Below are positions 21,910-32,354 of a DNA stretch of 64,000 nt, piece after piece (the stretch's first letter is position 1; every line of letters begins with the position of its first letter). Made by a program: the position numbers and the translations under genes. Origin of the DNA: Eutreptiella sp. 'Long Island Sound 2002' (lineage: Eukaryota; Euglenozoa; Euglenophyceae; Eutreptiales; Eutreptiaceae); NCBI GenBank assembly GCA_964036045.1, contig OZ038381.1, positions 65,286,242-65,350,241 on the forward strand. The letters run 5' to 3'. The notes beneath the pieces were generated by a model. It ran no database searches and was not told where the DNA came from. It saw only the letters and a program-made list of their open reading frames with translations.

Positions 21910-24240
21910 ATTCCAGGCCACTTCTGAATTTGTCCCCCGGTTTGGAGCGTTGGGGCACCCCCCCCCCCCCCCGCAATGCAAGGGTTATGCCGGCCCACTA
22001 CTCTGCCGGTCTTAATTTTGTTCCCCGCTCTGAGGCATTAGGCTTTGGGTACCCCCCAAGGGGGCAGGGATCATGTAGCCATCCGGCCCACTCGTGGGCC
22101 ATTTCCACTTATCTCTCCCGCTTTGGAGCGTTGGGGAGCCCAAGACGGCAGCGGTTGTGTCGCCAAGTCGTCCACTCATGAGCCGCTTGTAAATTTGTCC
22201 CTTGTGATGAAGAGTTGGGGACTCCCCAAGCGGCCACGATTGGGTAGCCACCTGGCCAACTTCTGGGGCACCTTTCATTTTGTCCACCGCTTTGCAGCAT
22301 TGGGGGCCCCCAAGGCTGCCCGGGTTATGTGGTTACCCGGCCAACTTGAGGGTAACTTGTTATTTCCTCCCTTGAGCTCAAGAGTTGGTGACTCCCGAGA
22401 ATGACAACGGTTACGTAGTCAGCTGGCCCAGTTGTGGGCAACTTGTGATTTTGTCCCTTGCTTTGCATCGTTGGGGGACCCCCAAGGCGGTAGGGGTTAT
22501 GTAGCCACTAGTCCCCTTTGTGGGCCACTTGTGATTTGTCCCCGGCTCTAACGAGTTGGGGACCCAATTAGGCAGCAGGGGTTACGTAGTTACCTCGCCC
22601 CCCTTGTCGGCCACTTGCGATTTTCCTCCCCGCTTTGGAGCGTTAGAAACTCCAAAGCGGCGGGGATTATGTCGCCACCTAGCCCACTTGTGGGCCCATT
22701 ATCATTTGGTTCCTTCCACTAAAGAGTTGGGGACCCCTGAGGCAGCAAGGATTGTGTAGTTACCAAGCCCACTTGTGGGCCACTCGTGATTTCGCCCCTT
22801 GCTTGTGTTCCGCTCCAACGCGTTGGGCAACCCCGAATGCGGCAAGGGTGATCTAGTTACCTGGCCGACTCGTGGGCGGCTTCTCATTTTGTCGCCTGCT
22901 CCACAACGTTGCGCACCCTCCAAGGCGGCACGGATTATGTAGCCGCCCGGCCCACTTGTGACCCACTTGTAATTTCGTCCCTCGCTCTAAAGCGTTGGGG
23001 ACCCCCTAGGTAGTAGGGGTTATGTAGCCAGCCGGCCCACTTGTGGGCAACTTATGATTTTGTTCCCCACTTTGCAGTGTGTGGGAACCCCCTAGGTCGG
23101 CACCGGTTATGTAGTTACCCGGCCCACTTGTGGGCAACTTGAGATTTTGCCTCCCGCTGTGGAACGTTGGGGACGCTCCAAGTGGCAGGAATTATGTGGC
23201 CAATCGGCCCACTTGTGGGTCGCTTGTGCTTTTGTCCCCCGTTGAGGAGCGTTGGGGACACCCCAAGGCGGCAGGCTTTATGTGCCAAGCCGGCGCACTT
23301 GTGGGCCACTTTTGTCCCCCGCCCTGCACGGTTCCGGACCCCCGAGGCGGAAGAGATTATGTAGCCATGCGGCCGACGTGTGCAGCAAAGCACATGAGCC
23401 ACCTCCGATTTTTTTCCCCTCTCTAGAGCGTTGCGTAGTCCCCCGTTGGCATGCGTTATGTAGCCACCCGGCCCACTCGTTGGCCACTTCAGAACTTATC
23501 CATGCTCCACAGAGTTGGGGATCCCCGAACGGTGAGGGGTTATGTAGCCACCTGGCCGACTTGTGGGCCCCTTCAAATTTTGTACCTCGCTTTGCAACGT
23601 TGGGGAGCGCCGCAGGCGGCACGGGCTTGTAGCCCGTTCGGTGACTTGTGGGCGAGTTCTCATTTGTTCGCCTGCTCTGGAGCGTAACGGACCCCCGAAG
23701 GCGGCAGAGGTTATGTAGCTAACTGCCCCACTTGCCGGCAGCTTCTGCTTTTGTCCCCCATTGTTGAGCGTCGAGGACAGCCCAAGCGGAAGTTGTTATT
23801 TAGCCACCCGGCCCAGTTGTGGGCCACTGCTCATTTCGTCCCCCGCTTTGAAGCTTCCGGGAACCCCAAGGTGGCAGGGGTTCTGTAGCTACTCGGCGCA
23901 CTTGTGGGCCACTTTTGATCCCCCCCCCTCCGCTCTGAATCATTGGGAAACCCAAGGAGGCACGGGTTATGTCGCCACCCGCCCAACTTGTGGGCCACTT
24001 GTTAATCTATGGGTCGCGGTGAAGAGTTGGGGACACCCGAGGCGGCAACGGTTACGGAGCCACGTGGCCCACTTGTGGGCAACCCTTGATTTTGCCCCCC
24101 GCTTTGCAGCTTTGGGGGCCCCCAAGGCGGCAAGGGGTATGTAGTTACCCGGCCCACTTGTGGGCCAGCTGTGATTTTGTCCACGGCTTTGCAGCGTTGG
24201 GGGGGCCCAAGGCGGCGCAGGTTATGTAGTTACACGCCAT
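21910..24240 (+). repeat. 85-bp satellite, block 3
   Basis: Same orientation and consensus as blocks 1 and 2. It ends at about 24230, after a GGTTATGTAGTTAC, where unrelated sequence begins. Confidence 0.85.
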
Positions 24241-24493
24241 TCCACAATTCGCTCCTCACGGCGACAACGTGGGTGTCCTCCATCGGATACCATTTCAAGG
24301 AGGGGCTGGCTCCATTACTACAGCCGCTCAGTCGCTGGCTGACGACACCTATCTGCATTTCAATTACCCTAAATTGGAACCATGTGTATGGCCCGATTTG
24401 TATCCGGGTGCTGTCGGTGGTTATAGTGCAGGTTGCGGAAATGGATGTACTGTATATTACAGTAGCCGGTATCTTGCATTTAATGGGCGGTGG
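24240..24493 (+). pseudogene. Protein-like fragment upstream of the Helitron
   Basis: The plus frame around 24245-24493 reads as plausible protein: a Gly/Ala/Tyr-rich stretch with paired cysteines (GGYSAGCGNGCTVYYSSRYL). It starts abruptly at the satellite edge and is cut at 24494 by an inverted-repeat element. No family was recognised. It could be the Helitron 5' coding end or an unrelated gene relic. Confidence 0.35.
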
Positions 24494-25011
24494 CAAGGGG
24501 GGCGGCCTGCTTATATTCTAGACCCCGATCGATGCGAAAACTTTTGGGGGTCTGGAGGGGGGGGGGGGGTCGGTGGGTCGGACGGTCAGCGGCCGGGGTC
24601 CCTAGAGGGGGTGAGTGGGTACCCCAACATACAAAGCTCAAAATGATCCGCATGACACGCTGATCATTTTGCACATACACAAATGGCGTAAAAATTTCAT
24701 TAAGAAAAAATTTTGAGGATAGGCTTAAGCTCTTATCAGCCAAGTTCGGACCCGGATGTCACGTCACGAGCTAAAAAAGATTCTGTGTTATCAAAACATT
24801 TTTGAATTCTTCAGAAAATTTTTAGTATTTTGACTATAGGCATATAGGGTGAAAAAAGTATACCCCCTGAAGAAGGGAAAAAAAATTTCGGCTCCTTTGG
24901 CCCCACCCCTTTCCCCAGAAATCTCATATTGGGGAAATACAGGTTCGAAAACTTCTGGGGGTTCTAGAGCGGGGGGGGAGGATATGGAATTGGAATAGGC
25001 CGCCCCCCTTG
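24494..25011. mobile_element. Candidate 518-bp inverted-repeat element with G-run ends
   Basis: CAAGGGGGGCGGCCT (24494-24508) and AGGCCGCCCCCCTTG (24997-25011) are perfect 15-bp inverted repeats. Also inside is a direct pair, CGAAAACTTTTGGGGGTCTG (24537) and CGAAAACTTCTGGGGGTTCT (24946). AT-rich in the middle, with no gene and no clear target duplication. Confidence 0.5.
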
Positions 25012-25520
25012 AGCGATGGCGTCGTGGCCGGTGCTGGTCCTTCTTTAAAGTGTGCAAAGAAACGAAGAACCAATTCATTGGGAACCAGCAAAGTTTCAAC
25101 GCTCAACGTGCCAATCACACTAAGGATACCACTGCAGCACGTTTCAGAAGTGCAAGGATTTCAACGGGACCAAAAGCAACGGCAAATCGATCGAGACCAT
25201 AGCAGCCAAACACCGGTTCGCAAAGAAGTCAATGCACCAAAGATGGTCAATCTTCCCAATCCGCCACACAACCCACTCAACATTTTCCATTACCTTCCCA
25301 GCGAACAGCATCCTCGGCATTGTCGTCAAGTATGCCTGCTAGTCAAGGCAAGAAGTCGCATGCATCCTACCTTAGTGGTGTACAATCCATGTGCCACAAT
25401 TTGGAGCACGAGGGAACGGACAAGGGTACCGAACCGCTCAACCCGTATTATCGCTACGGAAGCTATGTACCTTGCTAATTGGTTGGGACACGTTCCTATT
25501 GGGCTTCATGGCATTTAGAT

Positions 25521-26201
25521 CTTACAGCCATCAGTCGTGAACTCGGCAAGGCGCACGTTATCATCATGGGGACCATGAATGACAACTGGTTAGATTGGCA
25601 AGCTGTTGTGCCAAAAGGATGCTATGTGGGGGTTGTGTGGCCTGGTGAATAACCCAAAGGCACGGCGCCAAACAACCCAATCCAGGATGGTTATGATATG
25701 GAGGCATGTGTTGCGTTCCACAAGCGGGTAGAGATCTTCAAGCTGCGGTTTGTGGCTATCCGCAAAAAAGAACCATTTGGAAAGGTGCTGGAATACTGGT
25801 TCCGATTTGAATATCAAGAAGGAGGCCGCGTGCACTTGCACGGCGTTGTATGGTGCGAACCTGACAGCATCCCGGACGATGTCATTCGTGCAACGATGCC
25901 TCCAGAGAATGATGGCTTCGGCCCAAAATTTACCGCATACCTCCAAGATGTGTACAAAGAATGCAACATGGTGCACCAATGCTACCCCGACAAGTCTTGT
26001 AATTCTGGACATTAGCGTGTATGTACCGAGTGTAAGTTGGGTTGGCTGTTTACGGTGCCTCAACAGAAAGAAGAGTTGGACAGTATGGGTCACGGTTTGT
26101 TGTATCGCACATATGAAGCGGTAGATGCGTGTGTGGTCCTGCATAACCGGCGTTCGCTAGTTCGCCTTCAATGCACAGGGGGGCAACTACACTTTGTCCT
26201 G
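25521..26201 (+). pseudogene. Helitron Rep, HUH half
   Basis: AISRELGKAHVIIMGTMNDN (from about 25530) followed by WLDWQAVVPKG fits the start of the Helitron-like N domain. After a TAA near 25650 the frame continues to EYQEGGRVHLHGVVW, with the two metal-binding His at 25833-25841 (HLH). An in-frame TAG at 26013-26015 interrupts the following Cys-containing segment (CTECKLGWLFTVP). Reading stops making sense at 26202, where a small element has inserted. Confidence 0.85.
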
Positions 26202-26587
26202 ATGCGACACCCCCCTTTGCTATCTGTCAAACCTTGCGGGGGGGCAGTTGGGGCGGGGGGGGGGGGGGTCGGTGGGAGGCCGGGTGGGGGGTATGGCAGC
26301 TTGGCCGGGGGGGGGGGGATCTGCAAGCAACCCACTACTATCACACGCACACCTCAAGGGTGTGTGTGTGTGTGTCTGGGGGCATGGCGGTATAGAGGTA
26401 TGTATGCGATAATAGCGACATCTTGTCGTTGCCAGGAAGAGGGTCTTAAGGGTGTTAAGGACTAGGGGCAGGGTACCACTCTGAACTAAGCATGCGACAA
26501 AAAAAAATTGGCGCTGTTGGCGCCATGGCCCCCACACCGCTATCTTTCAAAACTCGGGGGGGGGGGGGGGGTTGGGGGGTGTCGCAT
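26202..26587. mobile_element. 386-bp G-run inverted-repeat element inserted in the Helitron Rep
   Basis: Ends are perfect 14-bp inverted repeats, ATGCGACACCCCCC (26202-26215) and GGGGGGTGTCGCAT (26574-26587). The inside holds long G runs and a GT run, and no ORF. It falls between the HUH half and the tyrosine half of Rep, so it interrupts a gene that must once have been continuous. Confidence 0.7.
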
Positions 26588-27258
26588 ACAAGGACCGGGC
26601 CCGGCCGCCCCCTCGGCTTGAGCCCCATAATAATGTGCAACACCTTAGATCAATGGGCTGAGAGTTATATCTTGCCAAGTATCTGGCAAAGCCTGCACAG
26701 ACATTGACCGTGCCGATCACTATATCCCCCAATGCAAGTGATGTGGAGCGGTTGCTAAAGGTGCGATCCCTGGGATGCATGGAGAACACGATGATGCTAC
26801 TAGGTATTCGTCAATGCCGGGGTAGTCCACAAGTTGTATCGATTCGCACGGATCCGTGGCCTAAGTTGGGTCGGCTAAGCCATCGGAAGCATCTCCCAGA
26901 TGATGATACCTCTACCGACATCTGGTACATCCACAGATGCGACGAGTGTTTGGAGCGACCAGCTATTACACGTTGCATCAAGTACCCCGACTACTATCTC
27001 TATTACAGGCGAGAACACGGTGAACACCATGCCGCAAAGACGCTAGCAACCAATCTAGCCGAAGCTTTCGGAAACAATTGTCGCTGGAGCCCGTCGGATG
27101 ACGCTATAAGCGGGGGTTGTTTTCGGGCAGATGTACGTCACGAACAGGGTGAGGGACCATATTGGTGGCCGTCAACTCTCGACAAGCTGGAGAAGGGGTT
27201 CATAGACCACAGCGGGAAGAAGTGGGCTTTGCGAAAAAGAACTGCAATCACGAGCTAG
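26588..27258 (+). pseudogene. Helitron Rep, two-tyrosine half
   Basis: NNVQHLRSMG, a TGA, then ELYLAKYLAKPAQTLTVPIT (about 26662-26720) gives the Y-LAK-Y pair typical of Helitron Rep. After it come a conserved-looking region with HRCDECLERPAITRC (zinc-like Cys) and KYPDYYLYYRREHGEHH. A TAG at 27256-27258 ends the open frame. Confidence 0.8.
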
Positions 27259-27261
27259 AAT

Positions 27262-27920
27262 TTGTGCCTCCCTTATCATGAATATGAGGAACTGTACTTC
27301 TTGCAAAAGATATTATTGCCGCAGCTGCTTACAAAGGCCGACCATGAGCAAAAATTCTTATCCATAGACAATGAAACTTGGACAAATGTTGAGGAGTGCA
27401 TTCATCGTGTCTTGTTACGGGGATATGAAGGAGAAGCAAGTGTGACATTGAACAGTGCTCAAGCACGCGGGTATTTGATGAAGCGGTTGCGTCTTCTAGC
27501 AGGAATACTCCGAGCCGAAGACATCATTGACTCCACTTTCTTCATTTCATAGTTCTTCGATTCGCATGAGCTCGATAAACATCGCGCAGGAGAAGATGAA
27601 CCAACAATGGCCGAGGAGGCGGAGCTAGATCCTCAACTAGCCCACGAGGTAGAGGCTTTCATGAACGCCACGAACCCCCGAGCTGCAAAAGCGCTCGCAA
27701 CTTGGCAATCAATAAGCGAACAACGTGCGACTTGCTAGTACCCGCAACCACTGTAGGAATTGAGCACAATCGAGGAACACTACCACCATTTGATGGCCGG
27801 TAATGGGGAGAGAGATCCGGGCCTTCATCAAGATTTTGCCGTTGGAAATGTGCACCGAACACCTCAAAAACTAAACGTTGCCCAATATTCAAAAGCATTG
27901 ACAAGCGCTAGGTTTTGGAA
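27262..27920 (+). pseudogene. Helitron Rep-helicase linker
   Basis: In frame with the previous segment after the stop: YHEYEELYFLQKILLPQLL and LNSAQARGYLMKRLRLLAG, a charged helical linker as seen between Rep and helicase. Stops near 27550, 27736 and 27754 break it. LNVAQYSKALTSARF (about 27864-27910) may be the helicase Q-motif region. Confidence 0.6.
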
Positions 27921-27924
27921 CCCT

Positions 27925-29145
27925 AGTTTGCGCTGCTAGTGGGGTCGCCGCACGGAATGTTGGAGGACGAACTACCACCACCTCTTGTCGTTGTCTTTGG
28001 ATCTGGAGTGGCAAATCAAGGAGGGCACTACCTTGTGGTGGATGATTCGAAATGCTGATATGATTATTGTTTATGAGTTGTCACTGTTGTTAAAGAGATT
28101 GCTTCACACATTGCATGACGTACTATACAAGGCGCGCCGCGACAAGCGCAATCCTTTTGGCTGCATCACTGTGCTCCTTGTGGGCGACCCTTTGCCTGCC
28201 ATCGATTTCTATATCTTTGATAGTGCCATCTTTCGAAACCATTTCGTTCCATTTGAATTGACCGAAGTTAGGCGCAAAAATGACCCACAATTTATTGAGT
28301 TGCTCAATCACGTGCGCATTGGAGAAGAAAAAGGAGAAGACCACGCTACTCTTGAGCAAAGCATTCCTCCAAACTCCGACATCTCAGTCCATGACCTTAA
28401 AGATGCCACCATGTTGGTAGGACGTAGAAATACCATGCATTGCTGGAATGAAGGTTTCATGGCTCGATTGGGGTAAAGAATCGTCACGTTTGATGCTACC
28501 TATGTTGATATGGGTTGTGCTCCCACCAATCAAGCAATGTGCGATTACATCAATTTTCGCAACCGTTGTGTTCTACCCTAGCAAGTGTCTATAGCGGCGG
28601 GGATGCGGGCCCGGCTCATTCACAATGTTTCTATTGAGAATCGTTTGGTGAACTCAACACTCCTTGTGATAAAAAGATGGTCGAATGATGTCATTGTTGT
28701 GAGCCCTATTGGGTGCACTAAAGAGAACCCAATTTGTCCATTCCAACAAATCATTGCGGTGTATGGCCCATCCGTGCAAGTAAAGATAATTCAGTTCCCA
28801 ATGCTTGCAGGATACTCATGTACTGTGCATGGAACCCAAGGATGTTCGTATGACCGCATATGGGTGGATATGGCACCATTCTTTGCAGCCGCGCACACTT
28901 ACGTTGCGCTATCAAGGGCACGTTCCCTTCAGATCCTATTCATCCTCAACTACCGCCACGATGCTTTCCTTGTGGATCCATACTGCGTGCAGTTATGGAA
29001 ATGGTTCATGGCCGTGAACGTCTTGTCTCCTGTTCCACCACCCCAAATTCCTCCATATCCACAAAGGGCTTTTATTGAGTCACTCATTGTTGGATGTATG
29101 TGCGTATCTCGTGCTTGGAGGGCTACAAGTCATTTCTCACAATAG
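27925..29145 (+). pseudogene. Pif1-family helicase domain of the Helitron
   Basis: AASGVAARNVGGRT (27932-27973) matches the Pif1 TGxAA...GxT motif but lies in another frame. From 27985 a single frame runs to 29145 with stops at about 28474 and 28579. ADMIIVYELSLL is a DEISM-like Walker B that has lost its Asp. NPFGCITVLLVGDPLPAIDF follows. ARLIHNVSIENRLVNST is the late wing. AGYSCTVHGTQGCSYDRIWV is motif V, and HTYVALSRARSLQIL motif VI. No Walker A GxGKT was found upstream, suggesting a deletion between about 27900 and 27930. Confidence 0.85.
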
Positions 29146-29188
29146 TTGGATGCCCCAATGTTAAAGGTGAATGTGTTGGTCATCATTG

Positions 29189-29221
29189 CCCTAGTGGCCA
29201 AAATTAAACCCAATATAGTTA
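29189..29221 (+). repeat. TIR of the 29-31.5 kb transposon, left
   Basis: Begins CCCTAGTGGCC. Three mismatches to the reverse complement of 31479-31511. Confidence 0.8.
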
Positions 29222-29616
29222 CTATCTGGCCGAAAATTAACACGTTAATCTCAAGTTTCAATTTTTCTAAGGGGGGTTAGGGGGTTTGCCGTGAAAATTA
29301 TGACCCCCATGGGTTGCCTTGCGGGCTTGGGTGTCACTTTCCCCTGGGGGTGGGTGGGGGGGTCCTACCCATGTGGTTGTTTCAAAATGTTAAAATTGCT
29401 CTCGGCTTTAATTTTTGTTTTTAATTTTTGCATTGATATTTGAGAAGTTAAAAATTAATGAGTCGCCAGCATTAATATTAATCTCACAAATATTAACTCT
29501 ATTCCCCAAATATTAACCCTCCTAACAATGGCACAACGAGACATGTAATGCATCATGTGTGTGTTCACGCATGTTGTGCATGGGCATTGTGGCCCACTGG
29601 GTCCCTATGCGGGCCC

Positions 29617-30291
29617 TCACACCTCATGGGACCCTGTAATGGGGTCCGACGTCTTCGTGGGTCCGGATGGGGGGTTAGCGGGGTTAGTTGGTTCGGGGGT
29701 AGGGTTCGGGGTCGGGGGGTTAGTCTCTTCGTCTGTGGGGGCGGGGAGTTTGGGCTTTTTCTTGCCCGAGCGGGCCTCTTCCCGGTACCAATTGGCCTCC
29801 TTGAGGGTGGGGAAGAGGAGGTGCCGGGACACCTTGTAGAGGGTGGTGCCGCCCGGGTATTCCACCCAAACGGCACCATACCTCCGCCGGTGGATACCAC
29901 GGACGGTGCCCTTCTCTACCCCGGCGGGGTAGGGGACGTGGGCGACCGTCCCGACGATCGGATGGCCGGGACGGTCATCCTTCTTCTCGGCCGTTGCACC
30001 CTTGGGGGTGTCGGTCTTGGTCGCGGGGGGGGGGGGGGGCGGTGGCGGTCTTGGAGGGGTTGGTGGGTTGGGGGGCGGCGACGCCCTTCGTAGGCCGTGC
30101 GGGGGGGTGGGGGGGGTTGGGCTTTTTGCCACGGGGGATCGCCGCGTTGTCGCTCTCCGAGCCGGTGTTGAAGGCGAACCGTTCTTTCGAACGTTTTTTT
30201 TTAGGGGAGTTGGGGGGGGTTGGGTTGCGGCTTGGCTGGGGGGGGGGGGGGTTGGCGCGGTGGTGGTGGACACACCGATGAGGCGCCGCAC
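29617..30291 (-). CDS. Proline-rich protein with a small SH3/chromo-like barrel
   Basis: 224 codons. Residues 1-105 are Pro/Lys/Arg-rich and disordered. Residues about 110-165 look like a compact five-strand barrel (HPIVGTVAHVPYPAGVEKGT, RRRYGAVWVEYPGG, LYKVSRHLLFPTL), reminiscent of Tudor/chromo/SH3-like chromatin or DNA-binding folds. The C-terminal tail is Lys/Pro/Thr-rich. Upstream, a TGTCCTTTTTGTAG splice-acceptor-like site near 30345 could join an earlier exon coding CPFCRHC. An accessory protein of the transposon is the simplest reading; the barrel assignment is by pattern only. Confidence 0.5.
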   Translation of the reverse strand: MRRLIGVSTTTAPTPPPPSQAATQPPPTPLKKNVRKNGSPSTPARRATTRRSPVAKSPTPPTPPHGLRRASPPPNPPTPPRPPPPPPPPATKTDTPKGATAEKKDDRPGHPIVGTVAHVPYPAGVEKGTVRGIHRRRYGAVWVEYPGGTTLYKVSRHLLFPTLKEANWYREEARSGKKKPKLPAPTDEETNPPTPNPTPEPTNPANPPSGPTKTSDPITGSHEV

Positions 30292-30469
30292 GAAGGTTTG
30301 GTCTCCCCCAATAGAACTTCTTGCAGTCTTGTATGGAGTGCAGTGCCTACAAAAAGGACATGGATTAATGGTTGCATTACTTTCTTGAGATTAATATTAA
30401 GTTAATTTTTCAGTCAGCTTTAATACTAACCGAAATCTAGATATTAATCTCAGGAAATTAACGCAAAAA

Positions 30470-31300
30470 TTAACAAACAACGAATGGGCCACAATTTGTG
30501 GCCCATATGGTTGCTAGTGCCGCCATGGCCTTGTCCCCGCACACGGCCATCCCTATCACCCACAAGTACGCGGGTGTGCGGCCCCATGCGCCGTGGTTGA
30601 GGAGCCCAATGGAGAGTTGGGTCCAAGTACCACCGGCGCACGGGTACACATCCCCACGCACTATGAAGGTGAGAGGCCTTGTCCAATCGATGGTGTCCAC
30701 TAGCGATGGACATGATTGGACGTACCGGGCCCATGAGGGTGGCGGCCAAGAGCGCCCACTCGCCGGGGGATCAGGCATGGACACGGGCGGCCGTAGGTCA
30801 AGGGGCGTGACCAACTCCTTCCATGCATCCGTGAACGCATTCCGACCGGGGATGGGCTTGGCGAACGGGAGGCCCGTTGCGGCCATGTAGGCCGACCCCC
30901 GGCGGCTCATATACTCCATCATGTGCCGGAAGCCAAGCTTGGGGTGGTTCAAGTCCACGAGGAGGCTGATGAGATCGGGGGCCGGGAATAGGTGGGAGGC
31001 ATATTGCCTCACCGCCTCCGTTTGCTTGTCGCGAATGAGGGAGGGGTAGCCAACCTCCGTGGCCTCAGACCATCGGGCCCGGGCCAAGGGAGATGAAGCC
31101 ACCCACTCACGAGGGAGTTGGGAGACCAAAGGGTCCTGCAAACTCTTGGCCCCACTCAAACGCACGAGCGTCATGTTAAGCTCCGTGAGGGTGTCCCGAG
31201 AGAAAGGCATAACAAGAGCTATATAAGGGAACATGGTGGTGTGGAGTGGGGGGGAATGCGGGCAAGTGGAGGGGGGGTCATCCAAGACAACCACCAACAC
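30470..31300 (-). CDS. Putative transposase-like protein of unknown family
   Basis: A 276-codon open frame. The internal ATG at 31232-31234 (MFPYIALVM) is the better start because the first 22 residues are low quality. The sequence is intact, with protein-like composition: a helical N-terminal part, a Pro-rich patch (around residues 165-190), and a C-terminal strand-rich part. That part holds TFIVRGDVYPCAGGTWTQLS then AYLWVIGMAVCGDKAMAALA. A lone Asp after a beta strand, followed by a glycine/threonine turn, is how DDE-type catalytic cores often begin. That is only an inference, and the second and third acidic residues are not obvious. Location between TIRs supports a mobility role. Confidence 0.5.
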   Translation of the reverse strand: MLVVVLDDPPSTCPHSPPLHTTMFPYIALVMPFSRDTLTELNMTLVRLSGAKSLQDPLVSQLPREWVASSPLARARWSEATEVGYPSLIRDKQTEAVRQYASHLFPAPDLISLLVDLNHPKLGFRHMMEYMSRRGSAYMAATGLPFAKPIPGRNAFTDAWKELVTPLDLRPPVSMPDPPASGRSWPPPSWARYVQSCPSLVDTIDWTRPLTFIVRGDVYPCAGGTWTQLSIGLLNHGAWGRTPAYLWVIGMAVCGDKAMAALATIWATNCGPFVVC

Positions 31301-31478
31301 ACGATTCGAACATCTCTACTATACCGTTGTGCAACAATATACCACGTAACACCCCTTATGGGTCGTCGGTGGGGATGGAAAAGTGAGTACAAATGACCCA
31401 ATCAAAAAAATTGAACGTTAACCTCTTAATATATGCGAGATTAATGTATTCAGCGCTTCATATATTAAAAATTAAAAT

Positions 31479-31511
31479 TAACCATATTGACTTTAATTTT
31501 GGCCACTAGGG
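31479..31511 (-). repeat. TIR of the 29-31.5 kb transposon, right
   Basis: Ends GGCCACTAGGG. Inverted partner of 29189-29221. Confidence 0.8.
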
Positions 31512-31529
31512 TGTGTACGTGGCATTTCC

Positions 31530-32039
31530 ATGGTGGTCCTATATCGAAAGGCAAATGCAACAAGACAAAAATTGCCCCTGGACATTGAAGATCTCAACAA
31601 CGATGGAACCGAACAAGTGCGCAGACGAGGACGGCCAATTGGTGCTACCCGAAAACCTTCCGCCGGTTTTGAACTCCTGGACGCCAAGAACAACCCCCGA
31701 GTTTTTAGTGCTCATGACTTGGCTCAAATATCAGTTGTACAATTGCGAGTGATGTGTGTTGCTCACCGCTTGTCATCTTGTGGAACAAAGGCACTCTTTC
31801 AAAAGCACATCCTACAAACGCAGCAAAACATACGGACACCTACTCCCACTGCATCCAAGGCCCCTAAGCCCTTATCATTTGCCGACTTTCGGCACTTGGA
31901 AGAACGCATTTATCACTTTGATTTCGCCTATTGGCTGGATGAGAGGAGTGATACGTCCAATCACAACGGCAATTTGGCAGAGTGTGCATGGTTGTCAGCC
32001 TCCGGTGTTCAATGCCTCCTCGAGCTCTTCTTACCATGA
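31530..32039 (+). pseudogene. AT-hook and SAP-domain protein fragment
   Basis: 169 codons. RRRGRPIGATRKP (residues 31-43) is an AT-hook (GRP core) that binds AT-rich minor groove. Residues about 60-96 (SAHDLAQISVVQLRVMCVAH, then RLSSCGTKALFQKHIL) fit a SAP helix-turn-helix DNA-binding motif. The frame stops at 32037-32039. Protein-like sequence goes on in shifting frames (for example DSTAGVHYVLVTYVTIKSKS at about 32168). It starts only 19 bp after the transposon end, so its 5' part may have been cut off by that insertion. SAP plus AT-hook would suit a chromatin or scaffold-binding protein. Confidence 0.6.
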
Positions 32040-32354
32040 GGCAATGAAGTCCGTGAAGGCAGTCGTCATCAACATGCCATTGGCTACAATTGTGCAGCAT
32101 GCTACCACATTACAACTCATTTGTACTCAGTAGAAAAGATTGCCCGGGCTTCTTACATCAAGAGATTCAACTGCTGGAGTTCACTACGTCTTGGTCACAT
32201 ATGTTACCATTAAATCAAAGAGCATTGTTCACGACTTGAAAGATGACTCGTCCACATATGGCACAACGTTCCGGGCAATCATGAAATGGGCTGATCTTTT
32301 ACCTGGCATCATTAGGAAACCCAACCGGATTCCGATACATGTGGTTCCCGTGTT

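Larger units (their letters stand above)
25009..29145 (+). mobile_element. Decayed autonomous Helitron (Rep-helicase)
   Basis: Plus-strand remains of a Helitron RepHel protein in the expected order: N-terminal Rep region, HUH motif, two-tyrosine motif, linker, Pif1-family helicase. Rolling-circle Rep nicks and joins DNA at the element ends; the helicase unwinds it. The frame is broken by several stops, by frameshifts and by an insertion at 26202-26587, and the helicase Walker A motif is not visible. Helitron termini (5' TC, 3' hairpin plus CTRR) were not located, so the true borders are unknown. Confidence 0.85.
29189..31511 (-). mobile_element. Candidate new TIR DNA transposon carrying two ORFs
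   Basis: The terminal inverted repeats are 33 bp with 30 matches. They start CCCTAGTGGCCAAAATTAAA on the left (29189-29221); the right end is at 31479-31511. Subterminal zones (about 29220-29530 and 31400-31478) are AT-rich with many TTAAT words. Two minus-strand ORFs (30470-31300 and 29617-30291) fill the middle. No convincing target duplication was seen; only a TG abuts both ends. I do not recognise the superfamily. Confidence 0.7.

Noticed and set aside
24480-25118. Minus-strand ORFs overlapping the 24494-25011 element
   Set aside because: Low-complexity frames across poly-G/C; no conserved features, and the real signal here is the inverted repeat.
29189-31511. Clear target-site duplication for this transposon
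   Set aside because: Only a shared TG abuts the ends, too short to count as evidence.
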